The notes beneath the pieces were generated by a model. The model searched no databases. It saw nothing but the letters and a program-made list of their open reading frames with translations, and was not told the origin of the DNA. Below, piece by piece: positions 1-9,034 of a stretch of 64,000 nucleotides of DNA. The DNA is taken from NCBI GenBank assembly GCA_030789695.1, contig CM061138.1, forward strand, positions 15,944,214 to 16,008,213, given 5' to 3'. The stretch comes from Scilla litardierei (lineage: Eukaryota; Streptophyta; Magnoliopsida; Asparagales; Asparagaceae). Position 1 is the stretch's first letter. The number at the start of each line of letters is the position of its first letter. A program made the position numbers and the translations under genes.

Positions 1-1952
1 CCCCAACCCTAAGCCATCCTCTATAATTTTCTAAACCTAGCCGCTCTCTTCTCCTAATCAAACCGAACCCTAGCGAGATCTCCTCAAGCTGCCGCCTCTC
101 CTCAACGAGTCCCACAAGGAATCGAACTCCTCCGCTTATCCATCTACGTGTTTCTCCTCTTTTATTTAATCGCATCTGTTATAGAGTTTTGATTATGCAA
201 AATATTTCTTCTCTCCCCCAAAAAATAGTTTTCTGATTTCAAATTTTTTTCTCCTTCGCAATTTATGTTTGGGGGTTAAAGTCTCTTAGATTTCTCGGCC
301 ATTGAGGTAGATTATTTCTATAACCAAGTTCTTGGTTTATGTCTTTACTTTCTTGTATTTAATTTCTTGCAGAGAGATTGTTGGTTTATTGTAGGAATTT
401 TTGGGGATTTTTGGGATATGATACTGATGATTGTTGGGGGATTTTCCTTGATGACGCAACACTCCGACAACCCGAGACGTATAGACGATCCACACCGTTG
501 TCTCCCCTACTTCTCTCTAGTTGTTTTCCTTTTTCATACCCTCGCCGGCCACCATGGGGGCTATTGCCGCCGGTTAGGTTTTGACGGCAACAAGTCGGCT
601 GCTCTATTGGTTCTGTTCAGTGATTTTGTTGGCTGTTCTGTTGGCTCCTCTGTGGGCTTGTTGTTGGCTCCTCTGTGGGTTGTGTTGTGGGTTTCATGTG
701 GGATTCTTTGTGGGCCTTCTGCTGGTCCTTCTGTGGGCTTTTCGGTCAGTTCCTGTGAACTATTTTTGTGGCTTTTTACAATGGGTTTGCTGTGGCTTTT
801 CTGTTGGGTTTCTACGGCTGTTCTATGGTCTCTGCAGACAATTACTGTTGTTGGTTCCCATGTGGGCCTTTCGGTTGGTTTTCTGTGGGCATTAACGGTG
901 GGCTTGCTAGGACTGTTTTTAAATTTTCTTTGGGCTTTCTTGTGGGTTTGCAGCACAGTCTGTTAGTGCTTTAAATAATTAATGTGTAGATTTAATTATT
1001 TGTTAAATACCGGACGTAGCGAGTCCTCCACTGAGCTGGTAGGTTGTAGGGTTATGATGCGTTACCGAATCTGATCCCGTGTGTCAACTTGTTTTAATTT
1101 CTTTTGTTTAATTTTAAACTGTTGGTTTTAAAATTGCTTTGAATATTATTAGTTTATACGAAATACCTGAAAGTAATTGTTTTCCCCGGGAACAAGATAT
1201 TAGACATTGCATGCCTGAACTGGGACAAAATTGCGAATGGACTTGATACTTGTACTTGACACATGACATGCTAACACTGATACTTAGAATTCGGCCCGTA
1301 TCTGAGAGGATTCCCTTTTCCTGTTCTTTTGCCTTCAGGATCCTGAGTCCCTCTACTGTCTCTTCATTCTTGGATTCAGCTCGGGGTTGCACCACGTAAT
1401 ACTAGGTGGACTTCACGTTGCATATCATACTCTTCTTTATAAGTCACAACACGAACTGTTTAGCGACTTTTCTTTAGCTGACAGACCTTTTACTGTTGCT
1501 AGATTGTGCCAGGTTAGTACCCTTTGTTTACAGCTGTTTTGTTGCATGCCTATAAATGCATGATAAATTAATTAAATGTTTAGTATATGTTTAATCTACT
1601 TTATTAATAGTGGTTCAATTCTTGTTGTTTTCACTATGTGACAAACAGGTTTACGAGGAGGCACCACAATACGAGAAGTCAGAGTTTCCCGTGAATAACG
1701 CAGAGTTTTGATTTCAAGACTTAGTAGGAGAGTATTTACAGTTTTTAATTATATATTCTTCGTTTAGTGCTTTGTAGTCGAGAGATTGTAGTTCTTTTCT
1801 GTATTAGATATTGTACCCTCGTTGAATGATGAATAAATGAGTATTTCTATTTTTATAATATTTCTCGTTTATGTCTATATTATTTTCACTAGTAGGTGCA
1901 AGACACGCATAATCATTGAAATTGTAATGGCACCTGAGTCTGGGGCATTACA
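1..1952 (+). repeat. Long LTR, 5'-truncated by the window edge (LTR family R, copy 1)
   Basis: Non-coding repeat ending in ...GGGGCATTACA at 1952. It shares a series of blocks, in the same order, with the complete solo LTR at 11233-14665: a CT-rich CCCTAA segment, a G/T-rich segment, a block containing 'accgaatctgatcc', a 'cggcccgtatctg' block, a block on gacttcacgttgca, and a tract around 'aggttagtac' just before the end. The start of the LTR lies outside the window. The reading frames at 367-974 are rich in Trp, Cys and Gly and come from the G/T-rich segment, so I do not regard them as genes. Whether it is a solo LTR or the 3' LTR of a larger element cannot be decided here. Confidence 0.7.
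590..960 (+). repeat. G/T-rich imperfect short repeats within the LTR
   Basis: Strongly strand-asymmetric tract made of variants of 'tgtgggttt' and 'ttggctcctctgtggg'. The plus strand is almost free of A. Equivalent tracts occur at similar places in the LTRs at 11233, 27483 and 42749. The frames crossing it (for example 367-966) are compositional. Confidence 0.6.
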
Positions 1953-2010
1953 TTGATCATGGACCTAGTGCTTCTCACAAGTTTCATGCATATCATGTGA
2001 CATGCATTCT

Positions 2011-2346
2011 AAGATTAAGGATTATAAGATGACTGCCTTTGCCCGAACAGGTCCGTTCTTGAACTTATAGAAAGACTTTGCACATCGTATACTTTCTCGT
2101 CGAGTTCTAAGAAGAATTAATCCTGATGTGACCGAAGTGATTATTTCATAAGAGCTTGATGATAGATATTCGCCTGCAGTATTGACTTTTCATCCATCAT
2201 TAGTGCCTCCATGGATAAGACGGCTCAGTTAAGCCTGATTGGTCCCTTTTTGTCATCATTCATCACGAACTGAATTCTTCATAGTCTTGAAGAATTGTAG
2301 GAATCCAGCTTGTATACATATTTGGCTTTCTCAGAGTTTGAGTTGA
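2011..2346 (+). pseudogene. Unidentified decayed coding remnant
   Basis: One plus-strand frame of 112 codons reads through with a protein-like composition and only a few stops: TAG near the segment FARTGPFLNL, TAA before ELDDRYSPAVLTFHPS, and two more after PPWIRRLS, with recognisable text resuming at HHSSRTEFFIVLKNC. A short matching-looking stretch (HGPSASHKF) lies just upstream in another frame, directly after the LTR end at 1952, which suggests the LTR inserted into or beside it. I do not recognise the family. It could be part of a host gene, a captured fragment or an internal transposon region. Confidence 0.35.
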
Positions 2347-3172
2347 TTTAGGAGTTTTGATTTTTCAGTCCTTTTAAATTTCTTTTATTAGAGTCCTTTT
2401 TACTTCTCTTTTAGGTCTTTGAGTTTCCAGTTAAGGAAGAATCTTTTATTTTATTTTATTCTGAAGTTCATGTCAAATTAGTAATATGGGTATGTCTAGG
2501 TAGGATTTTCTCTTTTGCTATAAATATGGGACTGTCGTTTAACTTTTTATCATAAAAGATTGAATAAAAATTGAAGTTGTAAACTCGTGGTGGTTTGCGA
2601 AAAACCAATCCTTTGAATCTCTTTTGTAAGCAAGATGCGAGATTGAGTGAACAAGTCACCTGAGTGAGAGGCATGAACCTTTATTCGTTTATTATCGCAA
2701 ATCCGTAGTTTAGGTTTTTCCTCAAATCGCTAACTTCTACACCACCCTAATCCCTCGTGTTCTGCATCAAAGCTGACAAAATAAAAGGCATGCAAAATCA
2801 GAAGGAAATGGAAGGTGGAATTTGTGTAATTGGGAATAGGATGGCTCAGATGAAATATAAATAGTCGAAAATTACTGATTGAATGTTCAAACACACCAAA
2901 GTCCATGTTAAGGAGATTAGGACATTGGTTGAGCATGACGAGATGAGACAGGAACAAGGGGTGCCAAAATAGTCTCTCTTCATTTGGAACCTCGGCAATT
3001 ATTTTAATGGGTTTTCCTCTCAATCATTAAAAGATGCAGATAATGTAAATTGTGGCATGATATGAAATAAAACTAGAAGACTATCACAGTTTAAAGAGGG
3101 GTTAATCAAGTTAACTTTCGGCTATCAGTCAATGTTGACACTTCTTTTAGATAGTTATGACTTATGATCCAA
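2347..3172. other. No recognisable feature
   Basis: AT-rich sequence without a convincing exon, repeat boundary or RNA gene. The minus-strand frame at 2730-3023 has no family resemblance that I can see. If the callose synthase gene continues to the left, this lies inside its intron. Confidence 0.4.
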
Positions 3173-3901
3173 GAAACCATCAGTGTTCCAAAAATCAACT
3201 CAATATCCGTAATATCGACCACAATTACGACTTTTTGATGTATCCGCTACCGATTTAAGCCTTTAGGTATCGATTTCTGATATTGAACCCAAGTGCTGGT
3301 TAATATCGGATTTTAACCGCTATTGCGGTTTCAAATATCAATTGATATTTGTTATTTTTAGCTAATAGGTCTTAGTTAAGTCAAAGCAGATCCAATTAAC
3401 ATGACCTGATGAGATAACATCCAAAAACATTTAAATACTTTTTACCCGAATTTTATTAGATTTTTCAACCCCAATTTTGCTCCGACGTCATGTTTTGCTC
3501 TCGACGACAACTCACCAACTCTCTTTTTGTTATGTTAACACCAAAATTTATGGTGATGTATCTTAATTGTACAGTCTGTACCACATCTTTGGAGATTCAA
3601 ACTAAAAGTTATAATCTTTTTTATGATCGTAAGTGCTGTGAAAAGAGTATAGAAATATTGACTAGCATATTATTTTTTGGTATTAATATTCTATAAACAG
3701 TTTCATACATTAATTCTAGTCTGCAACTTAGGATCTGTAATTTTGAATTTTTGGTAATACGTTACTCTATCATATCATAATTTTTTGAGGCAATGTGTTG
3801 GTTCTTGGCATTATTTATGTTCTTTGATGGCTCAATTCATTTTTTATGTATTTTAGAGTCTTGTGATGAAGCAGTTCCTTATTAATTGTATTTTAATGCA
3901 A

Positions 3902-4105
3902 GGACAATTTTTGCAAATAGGCCAAAAAAATGATTTTAAAAATCGACCTCTTTTTTTATTTAGCAAAACCGACCTCTTTTGGTTTTGAGATCAAAAGAGG
4001 TCGGTTCTGGCCCGTGTGACACGTGAGCCCCACGGCCACATCTTCAGAGTGCGACCAAGAGCCGCACTCTACAGGTGCGACCAAGAGCTCCCCAAAACAG
4101 AGACC
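3902..4105 (+). repeat. MULE left terminal inverted repeat
   Basis: Matches the reverse complement of 6965-7179 with scattered differences and small indels. It contains a hairpin of about 13 bp in each arm (CCGACCTCTTTTG ... CAAAAGAGGTCGG) and the repeated word 'gagtgcgacc'. The inner boundary is approximate. Confidence 0.85.
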
Positions 4106-4577
4106 AAAACTGTTGCTGCTACTCCCTCCTCTCTGTTTGCAAATAGCTGCTGCTGATATTGCTGCTGCTCTTCTCAATATCAGCAGCTGCTTCTGCTCAT
4201 ACTCTCCCGATAATTCACCCCTGATTCATCACAGCATATGCATATATAAATCAAAATGTGTCACAAATAATTCTCACCCTAATACTTCTCACAGCCATAG
4301 CGTTTCACAAATATCACAAATAGTATATCACAACACATCACTTGGATATCAGAAAGTTCATATAAATCAAAACACACATCACATCGAATTCATCAAGCTC
4401 GCGTAACACATATATCAAACAACATTGAATTCATCAACCATAGTAGTTTCAAAATACATATCACGTCGAATTCAACAAACTTACAAAAAACATATAGCAA
4501 ACATACATAAAATGTCCCTAACATATCAATCATGACCCTAACACAACATTCTCAGTAGAGTAACATCCACCATTATA

Positions 4578-6684
4578 TCATGTGCGGGATCTGCCTCGGC
4601 ATTGAGATGAAGACGCGCCGCGGCCTTGAGATGAAGACAAGCCGCGGCCTTGAGATGAAGACACGCGGCCTTGAGATGAAGACCCGCCGCGGCCTTGAGA
4701 TGAAGACCCACCGCGAACTTGAAATGAAGACCTAAAAGATAAACATAAATTAGATCATATATATATCCACAAGAAATATATGAAATGCAAAATCAACATA
4801 CGCGTGTGTTAGAGGAGGATTTCGGCAGCGTGATGTGTAATGCCCGAGTTGATGACAATTGTCACATCTATTCTGTCGGCTTCCTTCACGGGGAATATAC
4901 ATTGCCCTCCGAATACGTGTAGATGTAGGCCGACCTGGAGGTCTTTTTTTGTCTGGTGGAAGTAATTTGGGACCATCCCAAGCCTTACAATACCGTGCAT
5001 CGGGTATGGGATGAAATAAAGGTTCATATGCAAGGCGATATCTGCTAACCCTATACCATGACGAACAGAATGGCATATATGTTATGTTAGCACCATATTC
5101 TTGTCTGGACATTGCGGCGATAACATGGGCACATGGGACGTGTTGATGGCCAGTCCCAGTGTGGCATTTGTGTGAACGGGGTTGCTGCCTCTGAAAAATC
5201 CACCTCGTGGTAATCCCCCAATACCACTCCATATAGGCAGCGACCGATACCACATCCCCCTCATGCACAATGTGATCTGCTCTATTGATCCAATGCGCAA
5301 GAGGATCCCTGATTACAGTAACATATGCTGGCTGCGATGGTCTTGTCTTCCCCGCCAAGACTGGGAGTGCAGATGGGATGTGTTGACGTAAACCAAATTG
5401 CCGCATGATGCGGTCTGGTGCATGCATCACCCGTGCTTCCCAGCAAAATAAGGGTACCCTCGCACGCCATAACTCGGGATGTTCGCGACATAACGCCGAC
5501 AGCTGCTCGAGTCGCTCTCCATAAGGCTCCCAGGTAACCTATTAGACATGAAGTACACAAATATATCAGTGTACTATATTATATATCAATTGATCACCGG
5601 CGTTATAAAATTTACATATACAAACATGTGTACTCTCTAACATGTCAAACTGGTCTGTGTATGTATCAAGGTTCCCATGAGCAGTTTCCATGAATGATTT
5701 TCCCGTATTCCACCTAAACCCATAGAGAACGGTGTCAGCAAATACATCCTGCAGGAGCCATGGTCTTCCTACATACATTCTCTCCCAGCTCCAAACCTGT
5801 AAAGATGAACTTTTTTCTCAGAACGTGAAATATATATAAATATATATATATATCACTATTTTAGCTAACGAAAAAAATTATACCTGCAATAAGAAGTCGC
5901 ATGCATATAAAGCCTTTCTCTGCTTTAATGCCACCTTGCTGAGCTCAGCGTACAAGTGCGCAAGCACAGCACTTCCCCATGAATATTCACCGGCCTTCTC
6001 AAAATTATCTAACTTTGTCAACCAACGGAGATTTATAGATCCTTTGCTCAAAATTATATACCAATACATCATCCAATCATATGAAGCAGATATTCCCGTG
6101 CATACCACTGAATGTCATCGTCATCTATATCCTCAGGCAAATCATTAAATGTATCACGCAACCAACTAAGTTTTACCTTGGCTGCTTTCCTTAGTGGGGT
6201 ATCCTGTCCAAGTAGTCTCTCCATCAACGCACCCCAGCTGCTATCTCGCATTTCACATTGCAATATGGGTTCCCCATCAATGGGTAGGCATGTGATGACT
6301 GCCACGTCCTGCAGCGTGATTGTCATCTCTCCCTGGCGCATGTGAAATGAATTTCTCTGGCCTCCGTCTTTCAACCAAAGCCATCAGCAATGCGTGGTCC
6401 AACCGTACCCAACGCAAGCTCGCACATAGGTGTAATCTGGAGGCTTCAATATAATGTCGCGCGTGCTCATCTAATCTCCACTTTGTATGGTTTTGTCCAT
6501 GATCCACAATTCCTATCGATGCCTACAAACATATAATTCACACATTAATTATTTTCCTTCCAATCATAATTATTTACTTTGACTATTAATTCTTTCTAAA
6601 TATCTGCCCTTGCACTACATCGGCAGAACGATGACGTGCTTGGTCATACAAGACCACATTAGTTATGGGTCCAGCCTCCTCCAT
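4578..6684 (-). pseudogene. Plant mobile domain protein fused to MULE transposase C-terminal tail, frameshifted
   Basis: Likely exons on the minus strand: 6684 to about 6600 (ATG at 6684, MEEAGPITNVVLYDQ; donor unclear), 6522-5884, 5796-5626, 5538-4802 and 4731-4578. The last three introns have GT-AG borders and are 70-87 bp. The plant mobile domain (PMD, shared with MAIN/MAIL proteins) shows in WVRLDHALLMALVE, GEMTITLQDVAVI, AGEYSWGSAVLAHLY, VWSWERMYVGRP, VTWEPYGERLEQLSALC and RIMRQFGLRQHIP. It is followed by a SWIM-like segment (GHQHVPCAHVIAAM), KKRPPGRPTSTRIRR and a zinc knuckle CDNCHQLGHYTSRC (CX2CX4HX4C), all typical of MULE transposase tails. The C-terminus has SSSQGRG repeats and a TGA at 4578. 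Exon 2 needs frame changes near 6355 and 6085, so the copy is probably dead. PMD genes are known companions of MULEs. That the domain replaces the catalytic core here is my inference. Confidence 0.8.
4591..4731 (-). repeat. About 24-bp tandem repeats encoding SSSQGRG units
   Basis: Five to six imperfect copies of a roughly 24-bp unit ('ggccttgagatgaagac' on the plus strand). In the minus-strand gene frame each copy encodes a variant of S-S-S-Q-G-R-G-x. This is a low-complexity, RGG-like C-terminal tail. The repeat keeps the frame except where one unit is 3 bp short. Confidence 0.8.
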
Positions 6685-6964
6685 TTTATAAAAACCTATA
6701 ACATACAATTAATTGTCATATATCACTATAAATTTCACCAATTATAGAATCATCTCATAACCCCTAAATTTCAATCTAGATTGTACAATAAACACAAAAA
6801 ACACAAAACATTCAATAATATAAAATAGAGGGTAGAAGTTACCTGAAACAATGCTGATTTATCACCCAAAAATAAAATGAATCGCCGGACTCTGAAGAAG
6901 CGGCCGAATTGAGGAGGAGAATAAGAAGAACATCAGCTCGCAATCTTGCGGGCGCTGTCAGTTT

Positions 6965-7179
6965 TGGGGAGCTCTTGGCTGCACCTGCAGAGTGCGACCG
7001 AGAGCCGCACTCTGAAAGTGCGGCTCTTGACCGCTCTGAAGATGCGACCGTGGGGCTCACGTGCCCCACGGGCTAGAACCGACCTCTTTTGGTCTCAAAA
7101 CCAAAAGAGGTCGGTTTTGCTAAATAAAAAAGAGGTCGATTTTTAAAATTATTTTTTAGCCTATTTGCAAAAATTGTCC
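6965..7179 (-). repeat. MULE right terminal inverted repeat
   Basis: Partner of the repeat at 3902. Ends GCAAAAATTGTCC at 7179, directly followed by the target duplication TTAATGCAA. It holds the same internal palindrome. It is slightly longer than the left repeat because of an extra copy of the 'agtgcggctc' motif. Confidence 0.85.
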
Positions 7180-7416
7180 TTAATGCAATGTATAGAGATA
7201 AGTATACAATAAACATTCTTTAATGTGAATTTAGATAGTTTACATATAATTAGATATAAGCATGCCATGCATATAACATCTATTTCTAGTATCTAATATG
7301 AATCTCTGATATTTAGTCATCATCCTTGGTATATCCCTAATATGCAATATCCAATATCATATTTTTTTCAAACTGATACAAGACCGATATCGGACATTTA
7401 GAACACTGGTAACCAT

Positions 7417-8952
7417 CACTAGAGTAGTAGGGGTAGGAATCGTTTCGAAGCTCCATTCCAACAAGTCAATAGAGTTAAAGTTAAGATGGAAATGTTTAAA
7501 CACCTATCTGCAATTGATTGATGATTTTTTAGAGGGCACGCAAATGAATCAATGAGCAACAAAAAGAAATGCATGATATGGTACTAAAACATATAAAGCT
7601 TGAAAATGAATAATGCTCTACAGTTGCTGTATATTAACATATAATTGAATTTGAACTCTCAAACACTGCAAGAATGAGAGAAGGTGGGCTGTTTGGTTTG
7701 TGGTTTTTTTTGGGGGTTTGGGGGATGTAATCCACTCTGGTTCTAAATGATACTTACACAAAAAACTGGAGCCCACAAGCTTAGAATTGTCAGCGCATTG
7801 TGATTATCTGTAAATAACATGGAACAAAAGTATGAGATCTGCATAAACACAAATTCAATGAGAATTGCAAAATGTACCATCTAATTATATTAAAGAAACA
7901 AGGAAAAAAGGTAGCATTCATGTCAAAAAAATTCTTCATTTAGACTCATGATGACTCTGGACAGTTTCTGTGATACGATAAAATCTCGAGGCTGGTTCCT
8001 TCACAATATAAGCTTAAACCAGCATAACCATAAATAGGTCAAACAAAAAATAGAATCAAGATTCTATAACTTTATAAAGTTATCTCCGCATGATCTTGGC
8101 CCCTTTACTGGACCTTGGCTCCAGCTTATAAGGGGTAGCTTTGAGGTTGATAGCCAGTAAGAGATAATTTAGAAAGTATTGCTCTAATGTGGAGCTTAGT
8201 ACTGCTTCATAGATAATATGCTGACCCCCATCATTTTAGAGCATGAAACATATGTGATATACGATGTTAAACTTTTAATGGACAATGCTTAGCTTCATTC
8301 TTACATTAACTAGAAGATTAAGATTTGATTGTGGTTAATCAAATTTGATTTCTTTATGCAAGGAGAGAGAAAGAAATGACTTCTTTCCCTAGCCAACAAT
8401 ATAAATCCCCATCTTACGCTAATGCAACCCTGTAATGTCAGTCTATTCCTCACTACCTTTTCTAGTGTCAACATAAAAATCATATTTTCAACCTCTCCGG
8501 CATTATTATCTTTTATTCTACCCAACAACAACCACACCCACCTATCTCTATTCTTTACTTTTCACACATTCTAATTTGCTCTTCTTTCTTCTCCCTGACA
8601 TAGTACAAATTAATGATGTTATATAAAATTGTGCTTCAGTTAACTGAAAAAAAGATCCAATCATCAAACTTATTGTCAACCTTTTTTATGTTTGTATGGG
8701 GAGGTGCAGAGTCGATAGAACAACACTTTTGTCCAAAGAGTAATAAACTAATAAAAACTTGACCTATTATGTTATAAAATGCAAGAAATGAGAAATGGTC
8801 TTAAAGATTTTAGCATACAGTTTAAGGGGGAAAATATAATATTAGAAATTTTAATTCGCAGTTTAAGCACCAGTAGTTGAAAGATTCAAAAATTTATTAG
8901 ATATGACGACCAGAAAAGGTGAAAAAACTATCATGCAAACAGATGTCCTTAC
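7417..8952. other. Intron-like sequence downstream of the last visible callose synthase exon
   Basis: AT-rich, starting (minus strand) with the donor GTAAGG at 8952. I searched by eye for the next conserved callose synthase exon (the segment after WHDFVSK) and found nothing. No transposon boundary was recognised here. Confidence 0.5.
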
Positions 8953-9034
8953 TCTTGGAAACAAAGTCATGCCATGAATATGTTATGCCTTCGAAATCAA
9001 CAATAGTTTTTGTTGGTGACACCAATGGTTCAAT
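8953..9034 (-). CDS. CALS9-like: Callose synthase exon J (PTKTIVDFEGITYSWHDFVSK)
   Basis: 82 bp: IEPLVSPTKTIV, then ITYSWHDFVSK plus one base. Acceptor TGCAG, donor GTAAGG at 8952. The intron to exon I is 76 bp. This is the last exon visible; the next one would carry the ALTVxSLWAP segment. Confidence 0.92.

Larger units (their letters stand above)
3902..7179 (-). mobile_element. Mutator-like element (MULE) with long terminal inverted repeats
   Basis: The ends read GGACAATTTTTGCAAATAGG and its reverse complement. The inverted repeats extend about 200 bp (about 3902-4105 and 6965-7179). They are flanked by an exact 9-bp duplication TTAATGCAA (3893-3901 and 7180-7188). Long TIRs with a 9-bp duplication are the hallmark of plant Mutator-like elements. 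Each TIR contains a near-perfect palindrome built on CCGACCTCTTTTG. The single gene inside is on the minus strand and encodes a plant mobile domain joined to a transposase-like tail. No DDE catalytic core fits in the remaining space, so the element was presumably mobilised in trans. Confidence 0.9.
3181..7408. mobile_element. hAT-like non-autonomous element (CAGTG family, copy A), interrupted by a MULE
   Basis: Starts CAGTGTTCCAAAAATC and ends GGACATTTAGAACACTG, so the termini are inverted repeats with the same ends as the elements at 53353 and 56631. The 8-bp flanks are GAAACCAT (3173-3180) and GTAACCAT (7409-7416), matching at 7 of 8 positions, as expected for a hAT target duplication. Subterminal sequence is rich in variants of 'cgatat' and 'aatatcg'. 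With the MULE (3902-7179) and its extra 9-bp target copy removed, the element is about 940 bp, shorter and more decayed than its relatives. No transposase of its own is visible. Confidence 0.75.

Noticed and set aside
367..974. Three overlapping plus-strand frames (up to 199 codons) and the antisense frame at 561-956
   Set aside because: They follow a G/T-rich short-repeat tract inside an LTR. The protein text is only Trp/Cys/Gly/Leu repeats, and equivalent tracts in other LTRs give similar frames.
4591..4731. Short regularly spaced repeats considered as a CRISPR-like array
   Set aside because: The units are contiguous without spacers and encode an in-frame SSSQGRG protein tail in a plant transposon.
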